Source of the DNA: JBNKFV01 sp050289485
GTDB taxonomy: Bacteria; Pseudomonadota; Gammaproteobacteria; Pseudomonadales; Cellvibrionaceae
NCBI GenBank assembly: GCA_050289485.1
Contig: JBNKFV010000018.1
Span: 10,214-74,213 of the forward strand
DNA: 64,000 bases
Direction of reading: 5' to 3'
Below, one piece after another: positions 27,574 through 36,588 of this stretch. The position numbers and the translations under genes were made by a program. The notes beneath the pieces are model-generated. The model did no database searches. It was not told where the DNA came from and worked only from the letters and a program-made list of their open reading frames with translations. Position 1 is the stretch's first letter. Every line of letters starts with the position of its first letter.

Positions 27574-28680
27574 ATGAAGACAAAAGCCGCAGTTGCCTGG
27601 AAAGCCGGCAGCCCACTGGATGTTATCGACGTTGACCTGGAAGGCCCAAAAGCTGGCGAAGTACTGGTTGAGATCAAAGCAACCGGTGTTTGTCATACCG
27701 ATGCCTTTACCCTCTCTGGCGACGACCCCGAAGGTATTTTCCCTGCCATTATGGGCCACGAAGGCGCAGGCGTGGTGCAAGAAGTGGGCGCGGGGGTTAC
27801 GTCGGTCAAACCCGGCGATATCGTGATTCCACTGTACACCCCTGAATGCCGCCAATGTAAATTCTGCCTCAGCGGCAAAACCAACCTGTGCGGCGCCATT
27901 CGCGCAACCCAGGGCAAAGGCCTGATGCCAGACGGCACCAGCCGCTTCTCATTAGACGGCAAACCCATCATGCATTACATGGGTTGCTCTACATTCTCCA
28001 ACTACACCGTGCTGCCAGAAATTGCCGTAGCGAAAATTCGTGAAGACGCCCCACTCGATAAAGCCTGCTATATCGGCTGCGGCGTAACTACCGGCGTTGG
28101 CGCCGTGGCACTCGACGCAAAAGTGGAAGCCGGTGCTAATGTCGTGGTATTCGGCCTGGGCGGTATTGGCCTCAACGTGATTCAGGGCGCCCGCATGGTC
28201 GGTGCCGGTAAAATTATTGGTATCGACATCAACCCGACCAAAGTTGAGCTGGCAAAAAAATTCGGCATGACCGACTTTATCAACCCGAAAGAAGTCGACA
28301 ATGTGGTAGAAGCCATTATTGATTTGACCGACGGCGGTGCCGACTACAGTTTTGAATGTATTGGTAACGTAAACACCATGCGTCAGGCGTTGGAATGCTG
28401 CCATAAAGGCTGGGGCGAATCGTGGATTATTGGTGTTGCCGGTGCAGGCCAGGAAATCTCTACCCGCCCCTTCCAACTGGTAACGGGCCGGGTATGGCGC
28501 GGCACCGCGTTTGGTGGTGCACGCGGTCGTACCGATGTGCCAAAGATTGTAGATTGGTACATGGAAGGCAAAATCAATATCGACGACTTGATCACCCACA
28601 CCATGCCATTACAAGACATCAACAAAGCCTTCGACTTGATGCACGCGGGCGAAAGTATTCGCTCAGTTGTCTTGTATTAA
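27574..28680 (+). CDS. frmA: S-(hydroxymethyl)glutathione dehydrogenase (class III alcohol dehydrogenase)
   Basis: 368 residues, full length. Oxidises S-hydroxymethylglutathione, the adduct of formaldehyde and glutathione, with NAD. Catalytic zinc ligands in GVCHTDAF and GHEGAG; structural zinc cysteines in CRQCKFCLSGKTNLC; Rossmann motif GLGGIGLN; class III hallmark TRPFQLVTGRVWRGTAFGG. Followed by a hairpin and then the pathway's hydrolase gene. Also able to act on S-nitrosoglutathione, as known for the family. Confidence 0.96.
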   Translation: MKTKAAVAWKAGSPLDVIDVDLEGPKAGEVLVEIKATGVCHTDAFTLSGDDPEGIFPAIMGHEGAGVVQEVGAGVTSVKPGDIVIPLYTPECRQCKFCLSGKTNLCGAIRATQGKGLMPDGTSRFSLDGKPIMHYMGCSTFSNYTVLPEIAVAKIREDAPLDKACYIGCGVTTGVGAVALDAKVEAGANVVVFGLGGIGLNVIQGARMVGAGKIIGIDINPTKVELAKKFGMTDFINPKEVDNVVEAIIDLTDGGADYSFECIGNVNTMRQALECCHKGWGESWIIGVAGAGQEISTRPFQLVTGRVWRGTAFGGARGRTDVPKIVDWYMEGKINIDDLITHTMPLQDINKAFDLMHAGESIRSVVLY

Positions 28681-28714
28681 GGCGCAATATCTCCGGCGCC
28701 TATCGCGTTAAATT

Positions 28715-28744
28715 CAAGCCGCAAGTCACCCTTGCGGCTTTTGC
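28715..28744 (+). terminator. Hairpin between frmA and fghA
   Basis: Stem AAGCCGCAAG/CTTGCGGCTT with loop tcacc, then TTGC. It lies 35 bp after frmA and 18 bp before the fghA start. May lower downstream expression or only stabilise the frmA message. Confidence 0.6.
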
Positions 28745-28761
28745 ATTTAAGGAAGATCACT

Positions 28762-29607
28762 ATGAGCCTCACACAATTGGGCGCTAATCAGTGCTTTGGT
28801 GGCAAACAACTGCGTTTCGAACATGCCTCAAGCACGTTGAGCTGCCCCATGACCTTCTCCATTTATCTGCCACCCCAGGCAGAACAAGGCAAGGTGCCGG
28901 TCATTTATTATCTTTCTGGCCTTACCTGCACCGACGAAAACATGGTGCAAAAAGCCGGGGCACAACGCTACGCTGCGGAACACGGCGTGGCACTGGTGGC
29001 GCCAGACACCAGCCCCCGTGGCGACGGCGTACCCGACGACCCAAACGGCAGCTGGGATTTCGGCCTGGGCGCCGGTTTCTATTGCGACGCTACCCAAGCC
29101 CCATGGAGCAAACACTATCGCATGTACAGCTACATCGTGGATGAGCTGCCAGCCTTGATCGAAAATAACTTTGCCGTCGATGCCTCACGCCAGTCGATTA
29201 CCGGCCACTCCATGGGCGGCCACGGCGCGCTGACCATTGCACTGAAAAATCCGGGGCGCTTTAAATCAGTTTCTGCCTTTGCCCCCATCTCGTCACCGTT
29301 AAACTGCCCGTGGGGCGAAAAAGCGCTGGGCAATTACATTGGCAACGACCGCAAGGCCTGGCAAGCCTACGACAGCTGCGAGCTGATCAAAACCGCGCAA
29401 GAGCGCCTGCCCATACTGATCGATCAAGGCAGCGCAGATAACTTTCTGGCAGAACAACTCAAGCCAGAATTACTGCAGGCTGCTGCCGCCGAGGCCGGTT
29501 ATCCCATCACGCTGCGCCTGCAAGACGGTTACGACCACAGCTACTTTTTTATTGCCACGTTTATTGGCGAGCATATCGCCTTTCACGCAAAACATTTGGC
29601 GCAGTAG
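28762..29607 (+). CDS. fghA: S-formylglutathione hydrolase
   Basis: 281 residues from ATG 28762 (AAGGAAGA 7 nt upstream). Hydrolyses S-formylglutathione to formate and glutathione, the second step after FrmA. Esterase D fold: oxyanion-loop YYLSGLTCTDENM, nucleophile serine in TGHSMGGHGAL (residues ~146-156), Asp in LIDQGSADNF and His in DGYDHSYFFI. Cytoplasmic. Confidence 0.96.
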   Translation: MSLTQLGANQCFGGKQLRFEHASSTLSCPMTFSIYLPPQAEQGKVPVIYYLSGLTCTDENMVQKAGAQRYAAEHGVALVAPDTSPRGDGVPDDPNGSWDFGLGAGFYCDATQAPWSKHYRMYSYIVDELPALIENNFAVDASRQSITGHSMGGHGALTIALKNPGRFKSVSAFAPISSPLNCPWGEKALGNYIGNDRKAWQAYDSCELIKTAQERLPILIDQGSADNFLAEQLKPELLQAAAAEAGYPITLRLQDGYDHSYFFIATFIGEHIAFHAKHLAQ

Positions 29608-29729
29608 CTACTAGTTGTAGTTGCGGGTCATAGTTACCAGTAGTCTGTTCCGCCATGTGTAGCGCTGCCGCTGCACATGGCTAACAGACTTGTTATACTG
29701 CGCGGCCTGATGTTTCGTTCTGCACCGCT

Positions 29730-30902
29730 ATGACCGCTCCCACCTCATCACAACCGCACGCGCTGGCCGCCATGAATCTGCAGCGGGTACCCCACAGCAA
29801 ACAGCTACAAGCCTGGGACGCTGCCGATGAATATCTGCTACGCCTGCTAAACGATAGCGCAACCGCCTTGCCACTGGTGATTGTCAACGACAACTTTGGT
29901 GCGTTGAGCCTGGCACCAACGCATCCGGTACTACTGAGCTGGAATGATTCATACCTTGCCCAACAGGCCATTCTAAAAAACGCCGCCACCAATCAATGCC
30001 AGCCACCCTTACTGGCGGGATGTCACCAAAGTTTAACCCAGTGTTTGGGGAACATCGCCAAACCACTGCGTATTGTTATGCGGGTACCGAAAAATAACGC
30101 GTTGTTTCAATGGCAATTGCAACAAGTGGCGAGCGCCTGCCCCCCAGGCAGCGAGTTGTGGCTGGCAGGGATGGACAAACACCTGAGCAAATCGCAATTT
30201 GAAATGGTTGAACGCGTGATCGGCAACGCCACTTTTTTACCGGGTGTAAAAAAAGCACGTGTGTGGCAAGCCACCCTTGGTACGCCACCGGCCACCACAG
30301 CGCTGGCGTTTTATGAACACGGTTATACCTACAGCCATACCGCCAACGGCCAGGCACACACACTTACCCTGCAACGCACACCCAATGTATTCAGCGGCAG
30401 TAGTGTGGATATTGGAGCACGTTTTTTTATCGAACAATTTGCTGCGCTGGCGCCACAAGCAATAACCCCCGAAGCCAAAGTGGCAGACCTCGGTTGCGGC
30501 AACGGTTTGCTGTCGCTGTGTTATTGGCAGCATTATCCGCACTGCGTAATAACCGCCGTTGACGAATCGTTTCAGGCTATCGCCTGCACACAGCGAAATA
30601 TTGATAATCACCACCTGCAACACGCCATTCACACAACCTGCGCGAATGGTTTGGAAGACTTCCCCGCCGAGCACTTTGATGCCGTACTGTGCAACCCACC
30701 CTTTCATCAACACAATACGGTAAGCACCGATATTGCCTACACACTTTTTCAGCAGGCCCACCGCGCACTGCGTAAAGGCGGCCAACTGCATCTGGTTGCC
30801 AACCGCCACTTGCCGTACCAGCAAGGGTTAAAACGGTTATTCGGTGGCTACACGCTGGTGAACCAGAACCACAAGTTCGTCGTCCTATCTGCCCGCAAAT
30901 AA
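29730..30902 (+). CDS. rlmG: 23S rRNA (guanine1835-N2)-methyltransferase
   Basis: 390 residues. Duplicated methyltransferase domains as in RlmG/RsmC: degenerate N-terminal half (opens with LQAWDAADEYLLRLL, close to the RlmG N-terminus) and an active C-terminal half with SAM motif VADLGCGNGLLSL and catalytic NPPF (VLCNPPFHQHN). The NVFSGSSVDIGARFF linker and ANRHLPYQ near the end also match RlmG. Cytoplasmic rRNA modification. Monocistronic. Confidence 0.92.
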   Translation: MTAPTSSQPHALAAMNLQRVPHSKQLQAWDAADEYLLRLLNDSATALPLVIVNDNFGALSLAPTHPVLLSWNDSYLAQQAILKNAATNQCQPPLLAGCHQSLTQCLGNIAKPLRIVMRVPKNNALFQWQLQQVASACPPGSELWLAGMDKHLSKSQFEMVERVIGNATFLPGVKKARVWQATLGTPPATTALAFYEHGYTYSHTANGQAHTLTLQRTPNVFSGSSVDIGARFFIEQFAALAPQAITPEAKVADLGCGNGLLSLCYWQHYPHCVITAVDESFQAIACTQRNIDNHHLQHAIHTTCANGLEDFPAEHFDAVLCNPPFHQHNTVSTDIAYTLFQQAHRALRKGGQLHLVANRHLPYQQGLKRLFGGYTLVNQNHKFVVLSARK

Positions 30903-31055
30903 TCGCGATGCAGTGCACAAATAGTCGCTAAAACACGCGCATTTTGTCACACATTAACGCATTGGCGCCGTTGCGCTATCGACTTCGTTTATGCCGTCTT
31001 TATACTGCGCCCCGTTAACCATACTCACAGGATCACTCCTTATAAGGACGCTTTT

Positions 31056-31181
31056 ATGATGGATATTATTCACTCAGCCACCCAATGGCTGAGTACAGAA
31101 GCCGCAGCGCCAGCGACCTTGGCATTAGTACTGCCAGGCCTGATTGGCATGGCGGTATTGCGCAAGAAAAACCGCACCTGA
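31056..31181 (+). CDS. 41-residue mini-protein resembling a free-standing PEP-CTERM sorting tail
   Basis: Found by reading the gap between rlmG and ydbH. ATG-ATG start with AAGGA about 9 nt upstream and a TGA at 31179. The second half (APATLALVLPGLIGMAVLRKK) has the order of a PEP-CTERM tail: a Pro-containing start followed by ATLAL, a transmembrane helix and a basic end, but the canonical PEP triplet is replaced by APA. The first ~17 residues form a short amphipathic lead. Inference: a small inner-membrane protein or exosortase-type substrate remnant. No exosortase gene is in the window. Translation is not proven. Confidence 0.55.
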   Translation: MMDIIHSATQWLSTEAAAPATLALVLPGLIGMAVLRKKNRT

Positions 31182-31264
31182 TCACTCACAATCGCCGATA
31201 ATTTTTTATAGCCCTGTTACACTGTTGGCCACCACAACACAGGCGTTGGCAAACACAAGCAGGC

Positions 31265-33802
31265 ATGCAGCACTTATCTTCCAGCCGATGGTACACGGCA
31301 CTTTCTGTTTTACTGCTATTGCTGGTCTCCGGGGTATACAGTTACCTGCAGAGAGACCAGCTAATCAGCTATTTACTCAACCAATCTGCCAACCCCTACC
31401 ACCTTTACGATATTCACCTTGAGCAACTCAACCCGGGTGCAGGCACGCTCGACATCGCGCACGCATCACTGGTTTATCGCACGCAAACGGTGGCAGCCAA
31501 CATTGAATTACACAAGATTCATATCACGCTCAGCTGGGCAAAGATGATCACACGCTTGATTGGGCGCGACACCGCTCCGTTGCAATCACTGACGGTTACC
31601 AATCTTGAGGTTGACGCGGTTACCCGCACCCAGCCAAACACCGCTGCACCGACCCATCCCTTCGACAGCGACCAATGGCTGCCTGGCAATCTTCTTGCCT
31701 TACTGCCCTTGCAGCAACTGAACGTAGAACACTGGGCAGTCACGCTGAACGGCCAGCAATTTCAAGGCGACACCTTCGCCACGCCCAATAACAACCAGCT
31801 GCACACTACCGCCACCTTGCCATTGTCGGCAAACGACTTGCTATCACTGACCCTCCACAGCGATAGCACCACACCGCTGCAATTAACCGCACAGTGGCAT
31901 AACCAAGACACCAACGAACTGGTTGCCCAGGCAACCCTAAGCCGGCAAAACCAGCCTTCTGCAAACTGGGTATTAACCGCCACCAGCAAGCTCGAAGCAC
32001 TGACCCGGTTACAAGAACTACCGCTGCTTGCGCACTACACCCCCGCGCTACAACACAGCTTGAATGATCACCTGCAACGGCTAGACAGCAACCACATACG
32101 CCTTAGCGGGCAGGTGAGTATGGCGTTCACCACACAAGACTTAACCAAGCTGCTCGCCAACTTGCCAACCCATGCCGGCACGCCCAGCGCCCTGCAACCC
32201 TATATCACTGAAGCTCAGCCGCTCTCGCTGTCGTACCACGTACAACTGCAACACAAAAACCACAAAATACAGGCGCAACTGCTAGGTACTACCACCATTT
32301 TTGCAAACGACGGCAAATGGGCCATACACAACACGCCGGTGGAAGAAAACAACACACCGCCAAACGCCAGCAAAACACCCTGGTTAACAGCACAGCTTGA
32401 TATACCGTGGTTTGCCAACAGTGATTTGCAGCGCTACGCCCCTATTGATATCAACGCCTTGCCCAGCGCCTTGCAAAACAACACCATAGCGATAAGCACA
32501 AACGCCCTCGCCATCGCTGCCAATACAGAAACGCTATCAGCAGTGCTGGGGGATACGCGCATTGATCTAACTCCCGGCGACACAGCCTGGGTTGCAACCA
32601 CCGGTTCGAGCCACCACACCACATTCAGTTATAAACACCCGCAAGCCCGCCTCGAAGGTGACATTAATCTGTTGCTCACTCAGCAAGACCAAACCCGTCA
32701 CCAGCAACATTGGCAGGGTAGCTATAACTGGCAGATGGCCGAGCAACAACAAACGCTGGCATTCAACAGTAAGAGTGCAGGTGCAGCATCGTCACTCACA
32801 CTCAATGGCACCATTACTCCGCAGCATACACAGCTAGCGTACACGGCCAGCAGCGACAACATAGCCACCGCGATGGAAGCTCTCCGTCAGGTACTGCCCC
32901 CATCGCGGTGGCCTGAGTTATTGCGCCGGTTGCAACTCACTAAAGGCAAGGCCACCCTAAACGGAACCCTCACCTTACCGGCCAACAGCCCAACACACGC
33001 CATAACAGCCCGCACAGAATGGGCCTTGCAGGCGGTATCTGGCCTGTACGACAACACCGCCTTGCAGAATGTTTATGGCAGCGGCACGTTACAGGGTATT
33101 CCTGGTATCACAGCCGTATCCTCCCCAACCCAACAACAGTTTGGGGCCGCCTCTGTACACGGCGGCATCGACCTAACCCAGCTTGAATGGCAAGGCACAC
33201 TCGCCAGCCCCAGTGCCGCTATCGATCAGTTACAAGTAACCTCCCAGCACTTTAGCGCAAACCTGCTGGGCGGAACCCTCACACTCACCGAGCCATTGAC
33301 TTACCACCTGGCGCAGCAAACGGCACAAGGCACATTACATGCCGAACACTGGCAGCTGGCGCAACTGCTGGCCCTGCAAAAACAAAATATTCAAGCCAAC
33401 GGCATACTCGATGGCGATATGCACTTCACACTTACCCCCAACGGGCTGACCATTCCCGCTGGCGCACTCACCGCTCGCGCACCCGGCGGGGTTATTCGCT
33501 ATCCAACACAAGAGGCGCAACACATTATTGCCAGCAGCCCTGAACTGGGTATGGCCATGCGCATGCTGGAAAATTTCACCTACAAAGCGCTGGGCGCAAC
33601 CATCAAGCTAGACAACGCTGGTGAGCTGCACGTAGGCCTGAACCTCTCGGGCAATAACCCGGCAGAAATGAACGGCCGCGCCGTTGAGTTTAATATCAAT
33701 ATCGACCAAAATGTGTTTCCGTTACTAGAGAGCCTGCGCTTGAGTGATCAGGTAGTAAAACGGTTGGAACAGCAAGTAAAACAACGGTCAAGCAAGCCTT
33801 AA
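31265..33802 (+). CDS. ydbH: YdbH-family intermembrane phospholipid transport protein
   Basis: 845 residues. One N-terminal membrane anchor (LSVLLLLLVSGVYSYL) followed by a long periplasmic AsmA-like, beta-rich body and a conserved C-terminal domain (GVIRYPTQE to LNLSGNNP). YdbH, with TamB and YhdP, forms a bridge that carries phospholipids from inner to outer membrane. Identification is supported strongly by the two following genes being ynbE- and ydbL-like, the conserved operon order. The central part is rich in Thr, Gln and Asn and diverged. Confidence 0.85.
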   Translation: MQHLSSSRWYTALSVLLLLLVSGVYSYLQRDQLISYLLNQSANPYHLYDIHLEQLNPGAGTLDIAHASLVYRTQTVAANIELHKIHITLSWAKMITRLIGRDTAPLQSLTVTNLEVDAVTRTQPNTAAPTHPFDSDQWLPGNLLALLPLQQLNVEHWAVTLNGQQFQGDTFATPNNNQLHTTATLPLSANDLLSLTLHSDSTTPLQLTAQWHNQDTNELVAQATLSRQNQPSANWVLTATSKLEALTRLQELPLLAHYTPALQHSLNDHLQRLDSNHIRLSGQVSMAFTTQDLTKLLANLPTHAGTPSALQPYITEAQPLSLSYHVQLQHKNHKIQAQLLGTTTIFANDGKWAIHNTPVEENNTPPNASKTPWLTAQLDIPWFANSDLQRYAPIDINALPSALQNNTIAISTNALAIAANTETLSAVLGDTRIDLTPGDTAWVATTGSSHHTTFSYKHPQARLEGDINLLLTQQDQTRHQQHWQGSYNWQMAEQQQTLAFNSKSAGAASSLTLNGTITPQHTQLAYTASSDNIATAMEALRQVLPPSRWPELLRRLQLTKGKATLNGTLTLPANSPTHAITARTEWALQAVSGLYDNTALQNVYGSGTLQGIPGITAVSSPTQQQFGAASVHGGIDLTQLEWQGTLASPSAAIDQLQVTSQHFSANLLGGTLTLTEPLTYHLAQQTAQGTLHAEHWQLAQLLALQKQNIQANGILDGDMHFTLTPNGLTIPAGALTARAPGGVIRYPTQEAQHIIASSPELGMAMRMLENFTYKALGATIKLDNAGELHVGLNLSGNNPAEMNGRAVEFNINIDQNVFPLLESLRLSDQVVKRLEQQVKQRSSKP

Positions 33803-33867
33803 TATTGTTCATGCAAGGTTCACCAACATTACCTAATACTCAAGGCTTCATACAAAGGCATAGTGTT

Positions 33868-34062
33868 ATGCGATCACTGCACATTCTATTACTCACCTTT
33901 ACCCTGGGCACGCTGCTTTCAGGCTGCACGCCTACCGTTAGAGTAGAAGCACCGGAAAAGCCCATTACCATTAACCTCAATGTAAAAATTGAACACGAAA
34001 TTCGTGTAAAGGTAGACAAAGAACTGGATGACATCTTCAGCAAAGACAGCGACCTGTTTTAA
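33868..34062 (+). CDS. ynbE: YnbE-like lipoprotein
   Basis: 64 residues from ATG 33868. Signal peptide with lipobox LSGC. The mature part contains a short beta segment (ITINLNVKIEHEIRVKV) typical of YnbE, a lipoprotein known to pair with YdbH by beta-strand stacking at the outer membrane. 65 bp after ydbH. Confidence 0.85.
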   Translation: MRSLHILLLTFTLGTLLSGCTPTVRVEAPEKPITINLNVKIEHEIRVKVDKELDDIFSKDSDLF

Positions 34063-34100
34063 TACCAGCGCCCTGGCAGCCAACACGACCGGAGATAGCA

Positions 34101-34445
34101 ATGAAACCGTATTCTTTATTCAAACATATCGCCCTTGGCTTGACGCTGATCAGCAGCATGCTGCTATCGGCACAAGCATTCAGTATTGATATTAAACATG
34201 CCAAAGAACAAGGCCTGGTGGGCGAAACAGCCAACGGCTACATCGCCCAGGTAAAACCAGGCAATGCCGAAGCCGCAGCGCTCGTCAAAGAGATTAATGC
34301 ACAGCGCAAAAGCGTGTACGAAAAAATTGCAAAAGACAACAACATCAGCCTCACCGCCGTTGAACTAAGAGCCGGCGAAAAAGCCTTTGCCAAAACCCCT
34401 GCAGGCCAATATATTTTTCAAGATGGACAATGGCTTAAGAAGTAG
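34101..34445 (+). CDS. ydbL: YdbL-like periplasmic protein (DUF1318)
   Basis: 114 residues with an N-terminal signal peptide ending near AQAFS. The mature DUF1318 region is characteristic (KEQGLVGETANGYIAQV, then NAQRKSVYEKIAKDN and AGEKAFAKTPAGQYI). YdbL is reported to modulate the YdbH-YnbE complex. Last gene of the operon; a large inverted repeat begins 5 bp after the stop. Confidence 0.88.
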   Translation: MKPYSLFKHIALGLTLISSMLLSAQAFSIDIKHAKEQGLVGETANGYIAQVKPGNAEAAALVKEINAQRKSVYEKIAKDNNISLTAVELRAGEKAFAKTPAGQYIFQDGQWLKK

Positions 34446-34449
34446 CCGT

Positions 34450-34508
34450 TATAGCCAACAACCCGCTGCGCGCTTTTTGCACGCAGCGAACGCCACCACC
34501 TTGCTATA
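34450..34508 (-). other. Putative attC or terminal inverted repeat at distal end of array
   Basis: Imperfect inverted repeat: TATAGC at one end, GCTATA at the other, and an inner CGCTGCG/CGCAGCG stem around an AAAAAG loop. It overlaps the stop of the kinase gene as attC sites do, but lacks the TAACGCC end. It may also act as a ydbL terminator. Confidence 0.4.
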
Positions 34509-34992
34509 TGCGCCTTTCATTGCTTGCGTATAGCGTTTTTTTGCCTGTGTAATTATTATAAAAATTTTCATGGGCAGATTGCGAAAAACAATCCTGCCTT
34601 TGATCGTACTGGATAATCCACTCAATCAACATATCAAGATTTTCATCTTGCGCCGCTTTCGACACATATTTATGCGGCTCCCAAGGCCGACTTCTCGCAT
34701 TTTTAATGCACAGCGCAATGGGTAATTTCAAATAAATAATTTCACTGGAATAAGGCACTGCAAGTGCAAGTAAATCAGAATAGCAGCCCTCTATCACCCA
34801 GCCCTCGTGATTCGATATAAACGCATCGATGGCCTTAGCAGATTCGACTAAAGGCTTACGTTCAGGCGGATTCACAGGTAGCCAAGCCAGGCTATCTAAA
34901 TCCAAGTGCGCCAAATTATCAGAAACCGATAACTCTTTGGCCAAGGTTGACTTTCCAGACCCTGAATTTCCAAACACCAACACTCTCTTCAA
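34504..34992 (-). CDS. P-loop kinase-like cassette protein (FlaR/adenylate-kinase-like)
   Basis: 162 residues from a TTG at 34992, chosen because GGAG lies 7 nt upstream and the protein then starts just before its Walker A (FGNSGSGKST). Features: LDLDSLAW after the P-loop, EGCYSDLL and a lid-like ARSRPWEPHKYVS segment, as in the small kinases annotated as topology modulation (FlaR-like) or shikimate/adenylate kinase-like proteins. True substrate unknown. It is the last cassette of the array. Confidence 0.75.
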   Translation of the reverse strand: MKRVLVFGNSGSGKSTLAKELSVSDNLAHLDLDSLAWLPVNPPERKPLVESAKAIDAFISNHEGWVIEGCYSDLLALAVPYSSEIIYLKLPIALCIKNARSRPWEPHKYVSKAAQDENLDMLIEWIIQYDQRQDCFSQSAHENFYNNYTGKKTLYASNERRI

Positions 34993-35011
34993 AATCTTCT
35001 CCGTGTGACTA

Positions 35012-35086
35012 CATAGCGCCAGCAGCACGGCCAAAAATGAAACGCAGCTCAATATTTCCTGCGTTTCCTGCGCTTTTTAAGTTGCG
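35012..35086 (-). other. Putative diverged attC site
   Basis: CATAGCGCC at one end and a TTAAGTTG segment at the other, with a perfect inner 9 bp stem (GAAACGCAG/CTGCGTTTC). It overlaps the racemase stop, the expected place, but both core sites deviate. Confidence 0.4.
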
Positions 35087-35766
35087 TACTCTACCGCTTT
35101 TTTTGAATGAATGTCGGTTGTATCTAATAGCTTAACATCTGTGTCTCGGCTGCCTACAAGCATGCCAATTTCAGTACACCCTAAAATTACGGCTTCCGCA
35201 CCAGCGGAAGCGAGCAAATTGATTATCCGCAAAAATTCTTTTTTTGATTCAGCTTCTATTTTTCCAAGACACAGTTCCTGATAGATAACTTTATGAACAA
35301 TATCTCTATCTGGCTTATTGGGAACAAGTACATTAATGCCATATTTTTCCGAAAGCCTGCCCTTGTAAAAGTCGTGCTCCATTGTAAAAGCAGTACCTAA
35401 CAACCCAACGGTCTTCATGTTAGCCTTAACGATTACTTCGGCAGTGGCATCGGCTATGTGAAGAATGGGTATAGTAATTGAGCTCTCAACTTCAGGCGCC
35501 ACCAGGTGCATTGTGTTGGTACAAATAACTAAAAAGTCGGCACCAGCAGCTTCGATCTTTTTAGCCGCATCTATTAATATTTCCGCAGTTGCTTCCCAGT
35601 TTCCGGCATGCTGGAGCTTTTCAATTGGCTCGAAATCGACGCTAAACATCGCTATTTTTGCTGAATGCAGCCCCCCAAGAGAATTCCTAACACCTTCATT
35701 GATGCTCTTGTAATAGCCAAGAGTGCTTTCCCAGCTCATACCGCCTAGTAATCCTATCGTTTTCAT
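35077..35766 (-). CDS. Aspartate/glutamate racemase-family protein
   Basis: 229 residues, full length. Begins MKTIGLLGGMSWEST as in the YgeA/aspartate racemase family. The two catalytic cysteines are present: VICTNTMH (~residue 83) and ILGCTEIG (~residue 197). Expected to be cytoplasmic and to interconvert L and D forms of an amino acid; specificity cannot be read. Cassette-borne racemases would fit cell-wall or D-amino-acid signalling, which is inference only. Confidence 0.88.
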   Translation of the reverse strand: MKTIGLLGGMSWESTLGYYKSINEGVRNSLGGLHSAKIAMFSVDFEPIEKLQHAGNWEATAEILIDAAKKIEAAGADFLVICTNTMHLVAPEVESSITIPILHIADATAEVIVKANMKTVGLLGTAFTMEHDFYKGRLSEKYGINVLVPNKPDRDIVHKVIYQELCLGKIEAESKKEFLRIINLLASAGAEAVILGCTEIGMLVGSRDTDVKLLDTTDIHSKKAVEYAT

Positions 35767-35789
35767 CTATGCCTCCCCTCTGGCTTGGC

Positions 35790-35878
35790 AACATAACATT
35801 TACAATCTCCCGCTGCGACGATTGATTATCTATTTGCAAACACTTGGCTTCGCGGCGCCGGGGCATTGCATTATTATC
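35790..35878 (-). other. Putative diverged attC site
   Basis: Between the racemase start and the DUF998 stop. ACATAACATT at one end, and CCCGCTGCG paired imperfectly with CGCGGCGCCGGGG. Position fits an attC but the right core site is poor. Confidence 0.4.
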
Positions 35879-36482
35879 ACACGATTTCTGCAGTGATGTC
35901 AGATCTCAACAATCGGTACGAGATTAGTACAACCCAAGTGAACACAACAGAGAGAATGATCCGGTGAGCCATTGGCTCTGCCGAAACCCCGCCAGAAACA
36001 CAAACGATGGGGACAATCGCGAGAGCGATCACCCCATTGGCCATAATCCGCTCGTGGCGGGGCGAGCGTGAGCCAGTGAGCCGCGCCAGCCCAAAACAGA
36101 ATCCAGCTAGCGAAAGGCAAATGGATACAAAATGCGCCTTGGAAAGTGGCGACTGTGTATCAGCCAGATCAGTCGGTATTGCCGCTAGTGAAAACCCCAA
36201 TCCAGCCACCATTAAACTCGCTCCGAGTAAGCGGTCGTTTCTGCATAAACCGAAGAGCCAGCCGAATACAGCCAGCAATAAACCAACTACCACAAAGCCC
36301 AAAACGTTCCACCAGAGGGCGTAGGGTTGTCCTTTGCCTCCCAGTTTGCTGATGAAGTCGCCGAAGATATCGAAGTCAGGGTGCAGAAAGCCAAACAACA
36401 CGAATGAGCACACAAAGACTGATACCGACGACAAACCGCACGCAGCAGTGAAAACTTCTAATCGTCTGGCCATGTTATTCAT
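35877..36482 (-). CDS. DUF998-family integral membrane protein
   Basis: 201 residues from ATG 36482. About six hydrophobic segments along the length. The early HPDFDIFGDFISKLGGKGQP loop and the ALWWNVLGF segment are characteristic of DUF998. Inner membrane; function unknown in the family. Common among integron cassettes. An upstream in-frame start at 36545 would lie within the attC and is rejected. Confidence 0.82.
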   Translation of the reverse strand: MNNMARRLEVFTAACGLSSVSVFVCSFVLFGFLHPDFDIFGDFISKLGGKGQPYALWWNVLGFVVVGLLLAVFGWLFGLCRNDRLLGASLMVAGLGFSLAAIPTDLADTQSPLSKAHFVSICLSLAGFCFGLARLTGSRSPRHERIMANGVIALAIVPIVCVSGGVSAEPMAHRIILSVVFTWVVLISYRLLRSDITAEIV

Positions 36483-36485
36483 GGG

Positions 36486-36588
36486 ATAAAACGCCCAGCT
36501 ATGGCGCCGGAGTGCAGTTGATATTTTTTGTGGTACCCACCACAAAAAAGGCCGACGAAACGGAGATCACTCATGGGCTGTTTGTTAA
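36486..36588 (-). other. attC site
   Basis: Left end AAAACGCCCAGC, right end GCTGTTTGTTAAC, with a long central stem (GTGGTACCCACCAC). Over most of its length it is nearly the same as the attC at 41084-41187. Confidence 0.8.
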
